DNA of 64,000 nt, taken from JBBQNR01 sp963774075. Lineage in GTDB: Bacteria > Actinomycetota > Thermoleophilia > Solirubrobacterales > JBBDJG01. Below are positions 25,774 to 33,635 of the stretch, in pieces. The stretch is from the NCBI GenBank assembly GCA_963774075.1, contig CAVZDP010000003.1, forward strand, positions 871,667 through 935,666, in the 5' to 3' direction. Position 1 is the first letter of the stretch, and each line of letters begins with the position of its first letter. Position numbers and translations under genes: made by a program. The notes under the pieces were generated by a model, which saw only the letters and a list, made by a program, of their open reading frames with translations, searched no databases and was not told where the DNA came from.

Positions 25774-26190
25774 CTAGGGCACCCTCGGAAACCAGGACGC
25801 GCCGCGCAGCGGCCGGTAGTCGCCGGCGCCTCCGGCGATCGTCATCGCCCCGATCAGCGCCAGGAAGGCGCCGATCTCGCGGTCGGCACCGGCCGGGAAG
25901 TCGAAGACGAGGAGCCAACCGATCAGCACGATCGCCACGAGGCCGAGCAGGTCGGTGGCGCCGATCAGCGTCAGATCCGGGCGAAACAGGCCAAAGCGCC
26001 CGCCCGTGATCGCCGCGGCGATCGCGCACAGCCCGGCGATGAGGAAGAAGACGTCGGCCATCGCCCACAGCTCCCAGCCGCTTGCGGCTGACGCCCCCGT
26101 CTCAGCCCAGGGCAGGAACAGCGACACGATCAGCAACACGCCTCCTGCGCCGGCGATCAGCTGCCCCGCGCGACGATTACTCGATTCCAC
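25774..26190 (-). CDS. Small four-helix membrane protein
   Basis: 138 aa from GTG 26190. This start is preferred over GTG 26214 because a perfect AAGGAGG sits 6 nt upstream of it. Four predicted membrane segments: LIAGAGGVLLIVSLFLPW, MADVFFLIAGLCAIAAAI, LIGATDLLGLVAIVLIGWLLV and IGAFLALIGAMTIAGGAG. The FLPW motif after helix 1 is common in small actinobacterial membrane proteins of unknown function. It overlaps the end of the XRE regulator gene, so the two are co-translated; it may be that regulator's main target or partner. Confidence 0.7.
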   Translation of the reverse strand: MESSNRRAGQLIAGAGGVLLIVSLFLPWAETGASAASGWELWAMADVFFLIAGLCAIAAAITGGRFGLFRPDLTLIGATDLLGLVAIVLIGWLLVFDFPAGADREIGAFLALIGAMTIAGGAGDYRPLRGASWFPRVP

Positions 26191-27016
26191 TACGCGCCTC
26201 CTTCGTTCGAACACGGTCCGCGAGCGCTTCGGCGGTGGCCTGGTCGGCCGGGAAGAGCAGCTCCATGGCCAGCTCGGAGGTGGTCACCTCGAATGGGGTG
26301 TCGAAAGTCGCGAACATGCCGAAGAAGGAGAGCTCGCCGCCACCGGGCGCGCGGAACCTCACCGGACCGAGCATCTCGCGCGCGTCGGGATCGGGCGCCG
26401 GATCCGGCTCGTCGCCGGGGATGGGGTAGCCGGCAACCTCCTCGAGGAGGGCGGCGAGGTCAGGGTCACCGGTAACCGCGAGCTGCCGCTCGAGCCGCTG
26501 GCAAAAATGCGCGCGCCACTGGCCGAGGTTGACGATCAGGGGCGCCAGCCCGAGGGGATGGAAGCCCAGCCGCATGATGTTGACCGGGGGCTCGAGCAGC
26601 GCCGGATCGATCACTACCTCCTCGGTCAGGCTCCGCATCGGGGAGTTAGCGGCGACGAGGTTCCAGCCGCGGTCGACGACGACGGCCGGGTACGGCTCAT
26701 GACGGGTGAGTATCTGGTCGACCGCCGCGCGTACCGGCCGCAGCTCGGGATCCTCGAGCGAGCGCTCGGGAAAGGCCGGCGCGTGGCCGCTGGCGAGCAG
26801 CAGCCGGTTCTGCTCGCGAAACGGGACCTCGAGCTGTTCGAGGATCCGCAGCAGCATCTCGCGCCCGGGCCTGGAGCGACCGGTCTCGACGAAGCTCAGA
26901 TGACGAGTCGAGATCCCCGCGTCCAGCGCCAGCTCGAGCTGGGAGCGGCGGCGCCGCTCGCGCCACTCGCGGAGCACCGGTCCGATCGAAGGCTGCGAGC
27001 CGACGGTGGCCATCAC
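26177..27016 (-). CDS. XRE-family regulator with MmyB-like ligand-binding domain
   Basis: 279 aa. Residues ~10-70 are a Cro/C1 helix-turn-helix: LREWRERRRRSQLELALDAG and ISTRHLSFVETGRSRPGREML, typical of the MmyB subgroup. Residues ~90-260 (EPYPAVVVDRGWNLVAANSPM, then NIMRLGFHPLGLAPLIVNLGQW) match the MmyB-like ligand-binding domain, thought to sense fatty-acid-like ligands. Start is GTG 27016 or the adjacent ATG 27013. A perfect 20-bp palindrome 33 bp upstream is a likely operator for itself. It is followed, overlapping, by a four-helix membrane protein gene. Confidence 0.88.
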   Translation of the reverse strand: MMATVGSQPSIGPVLREWRERRRRSQLELALDAGISTRHLSFVETGRSRPGREMLLRILEQLEVPFREQNRLLLASGHAPAFPERSLEDPELRPVRAAVDQILTRHEPYPAVVVDRGWNLVAANSPMRSLTEEVVIDPALLEPPVNIMRLGFHPLGLAPLIVNLGQWRAHFCQRLERQLAVTGDPDLAALLEEVAGYPIPGDEPDPAPDPDAREMLGPVRFRAPGGGELSFFGMFATFDTPFEVTTSELAMELLFPADQATAEALADRVRTKEARSGIE

Positions 27017-27048
27017 GCGCCGACTCTAGCCTGCCGATACCCGCATTT

Positions 27049-27068
27049 CGATTACCTCGAGGTAATCG
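27049..27068. promoter_or_regulatory. Perfect 20-bp palindrome, candidate operator of the XRE regulator
   Basis: The half site CGATTACCTC is followed directly by its exact inverse complement. It lies 33-52 bp upstream of the XRE gene start, in an otherwise GC-rich intergenic region. Position and symmetry suit a dimeric helix-turn-helix repressor acting on its own promoter. Confidence 0.65.
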
Positions 27069-27146
27069 TCAACCGGCCACGCCCGCTCGTACGACGGTTG
27101 CCGGCCCGTGGCGGCCGAGAAGCAAGAGCTAGGCGGCCCTTCGTCT

Positions 27147-27443
27147 TTAGTGCGACCGCGCCGCCGCGCTACCCGGTACCAGCGCGCCGGTCGGCAGCAC
27201 GAAGCGAAGCGGTGTCCGCGGTGTTGCTTCGCCGCCGTCCATCATCCGCGAACCGTGCAGGCCGCCCTTGGGAGCGGTCAGAGTCTCCGTCTCGGGTTTT
27301 CCCCCGTGGGCCATGACCCAGGCCATGATCGCCGCGAAGTTAGGTCCCTCGGCGAGGATCGCGGCGCGCTCGATGACGTCGCCGCCAGAATCGTCAGGAC
27401 GGGCCAGCCGCGTGACCAAAGCGCGAATCGCGTCGTCGTCCAC
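27147..27443 (-). CDS. Small hypothetical protein
   Basis: 98 aa, GTG start with GGAGA about 6 nt upstream. The N-terminal half is protein-like and acidic (DDDAIRALVTRLARPDDSGGDVIERAAILAEG), followed by FAAIMAWVMAHGGKPE, which predicts helices with a conserved-looking hydrophobic face. The C-terminal half is less ordered. I recognise no family. It stands alone between the XRE gene and the TolB-like gene, all on the minus strand. Confidence 0.5.
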   Translation of the reverse strand: MDDDAIRALVTRLARPDDSGGDVIERAAILAEGPNFAAIMAWVMAHGGKPETETLTAPKGGLHGSRMMDGGEATPRTPLRFVLPTGALVPGSAAARSH

Positions 27444-27610
27444 CTCTCCACCCTAGCCGCTCTGGGAGGGGAGCGCCGTCGCGAGCCAGTTTCGCTCCAT
27501 CCTCTCGAACCCACTAGGCCATCTGTAGCGAGGGGTAGTCACGGGGAGCGATGCGCGGTCGAGCGTGCTGAGAAAAAGCCGGACCCAGCGTGAGTGCTGC
27601 TTGGCTCTGA

Positions 27611-28612
27611 CTATTTGCTCGAGCTCACACACTGGCCGTGGTTCCGGTACTCGCCCGGGAATGCCTTGCACTTCTTCGAGGCGTTCTCGAACGGACGCGG
27701 CTGCCAGTCGATGTCCTCGGGACGGACAGGCGGCGATGGGACAACTGACTGGCTCAGCGTGGTCGTGTCGAACAGGTTGATCCTGCTTGTGTAGTTGCAT
27801 GCGACCGAATCACACCTGTTGAAGGCGATGAGCCTGCCGTCAGGCGACCAAGCCGGTGAATGATTGACGGCGACCGTAACTGGGAGCTGGGTACGCCCGG
27901 TGCCATCGGGGTCCATGGTCCAAAGCTCGATGTTGTTGTCGCCAGTACCAGTGCCGCGATGGAACGCGATCCTTGCGCCGTCGGGCGACCAGTTCAGACC
28001 CGCATCGAATGGAGGGCCTCCTCCGCCCGTTTCTGGCGAAATCACATGTTGCCCAGAGCCGTCAGGGTTCATGACCCACCATGCGTTCGCGAAGTCGTCA
28101 TGGAATAGCAGACGGGAGCCATCCGGCGACCATTCGAGACGCTCTATGAGGAGATGATCAGATGTCAAACGTTGAACCTCTCTGCCATCGGCATCCATTA
28201 GGTAGATATCCCTGGAAAAGCCATCCCGCTCGCTGATAAAGGCGATGCGTGAACCATCGGGCGACCACGTTGGGCTGAAGTCGAAGCCTGGATCATCTGT
28301 CAGCCTGGTTCGACTTGAGCCATCAGCAGCCGTGACGTAGATGTCGGTTGGGCCAATGTCCCCGTGATGAGAGGGGGCATGCGCGAACGCGATCTTGGTG
28401 CCATCAGGCGACCAAGCCGGGTCGTAGGCCCATTCGGAAACGACCGCTAGGCCGCTCCCATCAAGGTTGACCGTGGCAAGATCGATGCCATTCGTGAAGG
28501 CCAGCTTTCCGTTCTGGCCCGGGTAGGTGGCCTGCGCCGACGCCGCCCAGAACGCCATCAGCGTGACCAGTGCCACTGCGAAAGTGGCCGTCCTACCCAC
28601 GAATCCCTTCAT
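27611..28612 (-). CDS. Secreted TolB/PD40-type beta-propeller protein
   Basis: 333 aa from ATG 28612, which has AGGAGG 8 nt upstream and begins a signal peptide (FAVALVTLMAFWAASAQAT). Six or so PD40 repeats follow, each with a WSPDGxxIAF core (AWSPDGTKIAFAHAP, TWSPDGSRIAFISER, EWSPDGSRLLFHDD, NWSPDGARIAFHRG, AWSPDGRLIAFNR). Such propellers act as extracellular binding scaffolds. Near the C-terminus two Cys (KCKAFPGEYRNHGQC) could form a disulphide. Codon use is less GC-rich than the surrounding housekeeping genes. Confidence 0.85.
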   Translation of the reverse strand: MKGFVGRTATFAVALVTLMAFWAASAQATYPGQNGKLAFTNGIDLATVNLDGSGLAVVSEWAYDPAWSPDGTKIAFAHAPSHHGDIGPTDIYVTAADGSSRTRLTDDPGFDFSPTWSPDGSRIAFISERDGFSRDIYLMDADGREVQRLTSDHLLIERLEWSPDGSRLLFHDDFANAWWVMNPDGSGQHVISPETGGGGPPFDAGLNWSPDGARIAFHRGTGTGDNNIELWTMDPDGTGRTQLPVTVAVNHSPAWSPDGRLIAFNRCDSVACNYTSRINLFDTTTLSQSVVPSPPVRPEDIDWQPRPFENASKKCKAFPGEYRNHGQCVSSSK

Positions 28613-29003
28613 GTCCGTGACCTCCTGCGAAGATAGCGGGAGCAGGTCCCGTCCTATGGGAACGTGGGAAAGCGGCGCTTCCGTCGGCAAGTGGCGGCCG
28701 CTATGCCCCTCAGAGCGACGCCCGGATCATGCCGCAATAGCGAGCGACCCCCTGAAACAGGTATGACGTCCTACACGCGATCCTTGGTTTGGCCCAGAAG
28801 CTTGTGGAGAACGGGTATTGCGGCTTCCCAGGCATGAAGCGACTGGTGATGCCCAGGAGCTGAACGCGCGCGTGGACGTCGACCGCGAAGAGCCGCGTCG
28901 CCTGCGCCTACCTGTGCAAGTCCGGCTACATCCAGTAGCGCCGGAGCGTCGATGAGTCGCGGGGCGGGCCGTGGGAACGGCTCGCCCCGCTACCGTCAAC
29001 GCG
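28613..29003. other. 391-bp intergenic region without a convincing gene
   Basis: Holds the upstream regions of two divergent genes: the AGGAGG site of the TolB-like gene at its left end and a TACCGT -10-like hexamer at its right end. Short open frames within it have no protein-like composition. No hairpin, RNA gene or repeat was found. Confidence 0.5.
28991..28996 (+). promoter_or_regulatory. Candidate -10 element (TACCGT)
   Basis: Lies 7 nt before ATG 29004 without an intervening ribosome binding site; leaderless-type geometry. Confidence 0.35.
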
Positions 29004-29948
29004 ATGCTGCACGCCCGAAAGCTCCGCGAGCTGACGATCGATCGCCAAGGGCCGGGTCGCGACTACGTGTCCTCGGCCAGCGGGCTGGTCCGCACCGGGA
29101 ACACAATCTACGTCGCGGCGGACGACGAACGCGAGCTGGCGGTCTTCCCATTGGGGGGCGATGCGCCGGGGCGACTGGTGCGGTTCCTGCCGGGCGAGCT
29201 GCCCGCGGATTCGACGCTGCGGAAGCGCGAGAAGCCCGACATCGAGGCGCTCGCGCTGTTGCCGCCGGGGGAACACGCGCCCGGGGGCGGCCTGCTTGCG
29301 CTCGAGTCCGGGTCGAAGCCGAACCGGCGCGGGGGCGTGCTGTGGCATCTCGATGAGCGGGGCTCGCTGGCCGGTGAGCCGCAACGGCTCGACCTGACAG
29401 ATCTCTACCTAGGGCTCGAGGCCGAGATTGAGGACCTGAACATCGAAGGAGCGACGGTGACGGCCGAGCAGCTGGTCCTCTTTCAGCGCGGGAACGGCCG
29501 GGCGGGTGTGAACGCCACGATCGCGCTCGACCTGGCCACGGTGCTGCGCGCGCTGCGCGACCGGGTCGTGTCGCCCGCCGCCGTCATCGGCATCCGGCGC
29601 CACGAGCTCGGCGAGGCGAAGGGCGTGCGGCTCTGCTTCTCGGACGCGACGGCGCTACCGGGCGCCGGCGTCCTGTTCACCGCGGTGGCCGAGGGCGGCG
29701 ACGACACCTACCTCGACGGCCGGTGCGCCGGTGCCGCGGTGGGTTTGCTGACGCCGGTCGGGGAACTCGACTGGATCCGGCCGCTCGACCCGCCGGCCAA
29801 GGTGGAGGGCATCGAGGCCCACCGGACCGGCGCCGGGACGGAGTTGCTTCTCGTCGCGGACCCGGACGATCCGGACTCGCCGGCGCCGCTGCTTCAGGCC
29901 CTGCTGCCCCCTAACGGCGGCGCGCCTGATGCAATGCCACTTCGCTGA
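29004..29948 (+). CDS. Conserved hypothetical protein (propeller-like, DUF6929-type)
   Basis: 314 aa. Strand-rich blocks repeat along the chain: YVSSASGLVRTGNTIYVAADDERELAVF, KPDIEALALLPPG, GGLLALESGSKPNRRGG, DLNIEGATVTAEQLVLFQRGN and GVLFTAVAEGGDDTYLDG. The pattern, with acidic loop residues near each IEGxT/LEA step, resembles a five- or six-bladed propeller related to DUF6929/phytase-like or esterase-like folds. No signal peptide, so probably cytosolic. ATG 29004 is preferred over 28971 because a -10-like hexamer lies between them. Function unknown. Confidence 0.7.
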   Translation: MLHARKLRELTIDRQGPGRDYVSSASGLVRTGNTIYVAADDERELAVFPLGGDAPGRLVRFLPGELPADSTLRKREKPDIEALALLPPGEHAPGGGLLALESGSKPNRRGGVLWHLDERGSLAGEPQRLDLTDLYLGLEAEIEDLNIEGATVTAEQLVLFQRGNGRAGVNATIALDLATVLRALRDRVVSPAAVIGIRRHELGEAKGVRLCFSDATALPGAGVLFTAVAEGGDDTYLDGRCAGAAVGLLTPVGELDWIRPLDPPAKVEGIEAHRTGAGTELLLVADPDDPDSPAPLLQALLPPNGGAPDAMPLR

Positions 29949-30018
29949 CCTCCTCCGCCGGGATCCGAGGCTTCCGATCGGCGGCGGGATTCGAATCCGC
30001 GACGACTCTCTACGGCTG

Positions 30019-32835
30019 CTACCCGCAGCCCGTGTTGTTGCCGCAGCTCGAGCACGTGTAGCACGAGCCGGTGCGCTGCATCATGCCGCCGCACTGCTGG
30101 CAGGCCGGGCCGAGGTCCAGTCCCTCGAGCTTGGCCGGTATCACCGGTGGGCTGTCCGTGAGCGCGCTGGTCGGCGCAAGCAACTCGCCCTGCGCGTCGT
30201 CGCCGGCTGAGCCGTTGCCGTGCCCGTTCGTGCCCTCGCCGTTCGAGTGGCCGTTGCCGGGCTGCTGCGGTGCCGGCGACTCCTCCGCCATCTTGCGGGC
30301 GCGCACCTCCTCGGTGAGGATGCCGAGCTCTTCCTGGACCTCCGGGTGCAGGAAGCGCGAGGCGAGCCAGCGCATGATGTAGTCGGGCAGGGACTTGGCG
30401 AATGGGATCTCCGGGTTCGTCGTCATGCCCTCGGGGTCGAAGCGCATATAGCTGAACTTGCGCACGAACGTCTCGAGCGGCACGCCGTACTGGAGGCCGA
30501 TCGAGATCGACGTCGCGAACGCGTTCATCATGCCGCGCAGCGTCGAGCCGTCCTTGCCGATGTCGGTTAGGAAGATCTCGCCGAGGGAGCCGTCCTCGTA
30601 CTTACCGGCCGTGATGTAGCCCTCGTGGCCGGCGATGGAGAACTTGTGCGTGAGCGACTCGCGCTCACGCGGCAGGCGGTGGCGTTGCGGCACAGGCAGC
30701 TCCGCCGGCTCGTCGGCCGCCTTCTTGTCCTTCGCCTTGGTGCGCAGGGCCTGCGCGGTCTTGGAGCCGTCGCGGTAGATCGCCAGCGCCTTCAGTCCCA
30801 GCCGCCAGCCCTCCATGTACGCCTCGGTGATGTCCTCGACCGTCGACTCGGCCGGCATGTTGACCGTCTTAGAGATCGCTCCCGAGATGAACGGCTGGAC
30901 GGCGCCCATCATCTTGATGTGGCCCATGTGCGAGATCGCCCGCTCGCCGACGGCGACGTCGAACACCGGCAGATGGCCTTCCTTCAGGCCGGGTGCCCCG
31001 ACGATCGTGCGGTGCTCGTTCACGAACGCCTCGATCTGCTCGACCTCCGCGTCGGAGTAGCCGAGCCTGCGAAGCGCGCGCGGCACCGTGCGGTTGACGA
31101 TCGTCATCGTGCCGCCGCCGACCAGCTCCTTGATCTTGACCAGCGAGAAGTCGGGCTCGACGCCGGTCGTGTCGCAGTCCATCAGGAAGGAGATCGTGCC
31201 CGTGGGCGCCAGCACCGTCGCCTGGGCGTTTCGATGGCCGAACCTGTCGCCCAGCTCGACCGCCTCGTCCCAGCTTCGCTGCGCCGCTTCGAGCAGGTCG
31301 CTCTCGACGCCCTCGTCGATCGCGTAGGCGGCGTCGCGGTGCTTTCGCATCACGTGCATGTGCGGCTCGCGGTTCTTCTCGAATGCGTCGTACGGGCCGA
31401 TCGCCGCCGCGATCTCGCCCGAGGTCGCGTACGCGCGACCGGTCATGAGCGATGTGATCGCCGCCGAGACGGCGCGACCCTCGTCGGAGTCGTAGGGCAG
31501 GCCGCGCGCCATCAGGAGCGCTCCGAGGTTCGCGTAGCCGAGGCCCAGCTGCCGCATCGCCCGCGCATTGGCGGTGATTCCCTCGGTCGGGTAGCTCGAG
31601 AAGCCGACGACTATCTCCTGCGCGAGGAACACGATCTCGACGGCGTGCTCGAAGCCCTCGGAGTCGAACGAGCCGTCCTCGCGCAGGAACTTCATGAGGT
31701 TGATCGAGGCGAGGTTGCAGGCCGAGTCGTCGACGTGCATGTATTCGGAGCAGGGGTTAGAAGCGTTGATCCGCCCCGAGTTTGGGCACGTGTGCCAGTC
31801 GTTGATCGTCGTGTCGTACTGAAGCCCCGGGTCGGCGCATCTCCAGGCCGCTTCGGCGATCTCGCGCATCAACTCGCGCGCGTCGTAGGTGTCCAGCGGC
31901 TGGCCCGACACACGCGCGCTCGTATGCCACTTCTCGCCGCTCTCGACGGCGTTCATGAAGTCGTCGGTGACGCGGACCGAGTTGTTCGCATTCTGGTACT
32001 GGATCGAGAAGAAGCCCTCTCCGTCGATCGACATGTCGAACCCGGCGGCCTCGAGCGCTGCCGCCTTGTCTTCCTCCCGCGCCTTGCACCAGATGAAGTC
32101 GCGGATGTCGGGATGGTCCACGTCGAGTACGACCATCTTGGCCGCGCGCCGCGTCTTGCCTCCAGACTTGATGGTGCCCGCCCACGAGTCGGCGCCGCGC
32201 ATGAACGAAACTGGACCGGAGGCGTAACCGCCCTTCGAGAGGAGCTCCTTCGAGCCGCGGATCTTCGAGAGGTTGATCCCCGAGCCCGAGCCGCCGCGGA
32301 AGATCATGCCCTCCTTGGTGTTCCAGGAGAGGATGGACTCCATCGAGTCCTCGACGGAGAGGATGAAGCACGCCGAGCACTGCGGGCTCTCCTCGAATCC
32401 GACGTTGAACCAGACCGGCGAGTTGAACGCTGCCTGCTGGTTGACGAGGATGTGGGTCAGCTCCGCTTCGAAGGCGTCGCCGGCATCGGACGTGGCGAAG
32501 TAGCCGCCTTCGCGTCCCCATGCTGCGATCGTGCCGGCGACGCGGCCGACCATCTGCTTGACGGAGTGCTCACGCTGCGGCGTGGCGAGCTGACCGCGGA
32601 AGTACTTTTGGGCGACGATGTTGGTCGCGTTCTGCGACCAGCTCTTGGGGAACTCGACGCCGAGCTGCTCGAAGGCGGGATTGGCGGGGTCGCCGATGCG
32701 GGAGTCGCGCAGCTCCCACTCGATCTCGTCGAAGGGATGGACGTCTGGCTTCGTGAAGCGCCGCTCGATTGCGACACCTCCCTCGACCGCTCGAACCGTG
32801 TGTGCCGGGTGCGCCTTCGTCCTGTCAATTGCCAT
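30019..32835 (-). CDS. nrdJ: Adenosylcobalamin-dependent (class II) ribonucleotide reductase
   Basis: 938 aa, normal for NrdJ. Reduces ribonucleotides to deoxyribonucleotides using a B12-generated thiyl radical. Core motifs: FNSPVWFNVG, SACFILSVEDSMES (redox Cys), NPCSEY (radical Cys and Glu), and APTGTISFLMDCDTTG. A His/Asn/Gly-rich linker leads to a C-terminal zinc-ribbon-like tail with CQQCGG and CYTCSSCGNNTGC, which also supplies the redox-active cysteines that re-reduce the active site. It lies 123 bp downstream of nrdR on the same strand and is likely expressed from the NrdR-controlled promoter. No second RNR class is in the window. Confidence 0.97.
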   Translation of the reverse strand: MAIDRTKAHPAHTVRAVEGGVAIERRFTKPDVHPFDEIEWELRDSRIGDPANPAFEQLGVEFPKSWSQNATNIVAQKYFRGQLATPQREHSVKQMVGRVAGTIAAWGREGGYFATSDAGDAFEAELTHILVNQQAAFNSPVWFNVGFEESPQCSACFILSVEDSMESILSWNTKEGMIFRGGSGSGINLSKIRGSKELLSKGGYASGPVSFMRGADSWAGTIKSGGKTRRAAKMVVLDVDHPDIRDFIWCKAREEDKAAALEAAGFDMSIDGEGFFSIQYQNANNSVRVTDDFMNAVESGEKWHTSARVSGQPLDTYDARELMREIAEAAWRCADPGLQYDTTINDWHTCPNSGRINASNPCSEYMHVDDSACNLASINLMKFLREDGSFDSEGFEHAVEIVFLAQEIVVGFSSYPTEGITANARAMRQLGLGYANLGALLMARGLPYDSDEGRAVSAAITSLMTGRAYATSGEIAAAIGPYDAFEKNREPHMHVMRKHRDAAYAIDEGVESDLLEAAQRSWDEAVELGDRFGHRNAQATVLAPTGTISFLMDCDTTGVEPDFSLVKIKELVGGGTMTIVNRTVPRALRRLGYSDAEVEQIEAFVNEHRTIVGAPGLKEGHLPVFDVAVGERAISHMGHIKMMGAVQPFISGAISKTVNMPAESTVEDITEAYMEGWRLGLKALAIYRDGSKTAQALRTKAKDKKAADEPAELPVPQRHRLPRERESLTHKFSIAGHEGYITAGKYEDGSLGEIFLTDIGKDGSTLRGMMNAFATSISIGLQYGVPLETFVRKFSYMRFDPEGMTTNPEIPFAKSLPDYIMRWLASRFLHPEVQEELGILTEEVRARKMAEESPAPQQPGNGHSNGEGTNGHGNGSAGDDAQGELLAPTSALTDSPPVIPAKLEGLDLGPACQQCGGMMQRTGSCYTCSSCGNNTGCG

Positions 32836-32945
32836 CGCGATATCCCTCCGTCCCTAACGGAATCTGTCTAAAAACATGTCCCCTGCGGCCCCTCGGCGGC
32901 GGCCAGGCCCGCTTCAGGGGGTAACTCCACAGGATTACGCGAGAC

Positions 32946-32966
32946 CCGGATGGAACTGTCATCCGG
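32946..32966. other. Hairpin at the end of nrdR
   Basis: CCGGATG and CATCCGG pair over a 7-nt loop across the nrdR stop, in the 123-bp nrdR-nrdJ spacer. Could be a weak attenuator or a 3'-end stabiliser. Too short for a cobalamin riboswitch. Confidence 0.4.
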
Positions 32967-33456
32967 TCCTCGCTTCGAGCTCGAAGAGGTTCTCCCGCTG
33001 AAGTGGCGGCTCCGCCTCGAGCCGATCGAGCTCCGCCTCGAACTCCTCGACGTCCTCGAACTTTCGATAGACGGAGGCGAAGCGCACGTAAGCGACCCGG
33101 TCCAGATCCTTCAGCCCTCGCAGGGCGAGCTCGCCCACACGCTCCGCGTCCGGGGTGCCGCCCGCCGCCCGCAGCTCGGCCCCGATCCGGTCGACCAGCG
33201 CCTCGAGCTGCTCTCGCTCGACCGGGCGCTTGATCGCGGCCCGCTCGAGCCCGGCGAGGAGCTTGGCTCGATCGAAGGGCTGGCGTGAGCCGTCGCGCTT
33301 GCGAACGTGAAGGGCCCCCTGGTCGTAGCGCTCGTAGGTGGTGAACCTGCCACCGCACTTCTGGCAGCTCCGCCGCCGCCGGACCGCGTCGCCGGGTTCG
33401 CTGAGTCTGGAGTCCACCACACGGCTGTCCGGAGCTGCGCAGAGAGGGCAATGCAT
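32959..33456 (-). CDS. nrdR: Transcriptional repressor NrdR
   Basis: 165 aa from ATG 33456, the family's normal start (MHCPLC). The zinc ribbon uses CPLC and CQKC, and RRRRSCQKCGGRFTTYERYD is the DNA-binding signature. The ATP-cone follows (VRKRDGSRQPFDRAKLLAGLERA) and senses dATP/ATP to control ribonucleotide reductase genes. Two box-like sequences lie just upstream, the first abutting the -10, consistent with autoregulation. The distance from TAGAAT to ATG (7 nt) suggests a leaderless message. nrdJ follows on the same strand. Confidence 0.96.
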   Translation of the reverse strand: MHCPLCAAPDSRVVDSRLSEPGDAVRRRRSCQKCGGRFTTYERYDQGALHVRKRDGSRQPFDRAKLLAGLERAAIKRPVEREQLEALVDRIGAELRAAGGTPDAERVGELALRGLKDLDRVAYVRFASVYRKFEDVEEFEAELDRLEAEPPLQRENLFELEARTG

Positions 33457-33463
33457 TCGCCCA

Positions 33464-33469
33464 ATTCTA
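33464..33469 (-). promoter_or_regulatory. Candidate -10 element (TAGAAT) of nrdR
   Basis: On the minus strand TAGAAT lies 7 nt before the nrdR ATG and shares its first base with the nearer NrdR box, so repressor binding would block the promoter. Confidence 0.55.
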
Positions 33470-33480
33470 CAACATCTAGT
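33469..33480. promoter_or_regulatory. NrdR box, proximal
   Basis: ACAACATCTAGT on the plus strand (ACTAGATGTTGT on the minus strand), an imperfect inverted repeat similar to known NrdR boxes. It is 13 bp upstream of nrdR and is paired with a second box 32 bp further up, about three helical turns, the usual spacing of NrdR box pairs. Confidence 0.75.
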
Positions 33481-33500
33481 ACCAGCTACCCTCCCTACCA

Positions 33501-33512
33501 ACTACATCTAGT
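33501..33512. promoter_or_regulatory. NrdR box, distal
   Basis: ACTACATCTAGT (ACTAGATGTAGT on the minus strand), with ACTA and TAGT as inverted ends. It differs from the proximal box at one position. It also lies upstream of the divergent WS/DGAT gene, but 124 bp from its start, so it most likely serves nrdR-nrdJ. Confidence 0.75.
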
Positions 33513-33635
33513 GCCCAAAATGCGGAAAGAAGAGCCGGGCGGATGCAAACCGCGCCAACGCCGTTTTTCCCACAGCGGCCCTGCGCCTGTACGCTCGTAT
33601 TTCGCGGCACGATCTTTCGCGCTAGGAGGGAAACT

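Noticed and set aside
28727..28999. 90-residue minus-strand frame between the TolB-like gene and the DUF6929-type gene
   Set aside because: Arg/Ser/Gly-rich without hydrophobic pattern or ribosome binding site.
29976..30003. T-arm-like sequence (GATTCGAATCC) suggesting a tRNA or attachment site
   Set aside because: On neither strand is there a matching acceptor stem or anticodon arm at tRNA distance; only the T-loop resembles a tRNA, and no integrase lies nearby.
30625..32871. 748-residue open frame on the plus strand
   Set aside because: It is exactly antisense to nrdJ, which has all family motifs; the plus-strand product has no domain pattern. Such shadow frames are usual at this GC content.
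32836..32958. Cobalamin riboswitch in front of nrdJ
   Set aside because: The gap is 123 bp, too short for the known B12 riboswitch fold, and no B12-box-like core is visible.
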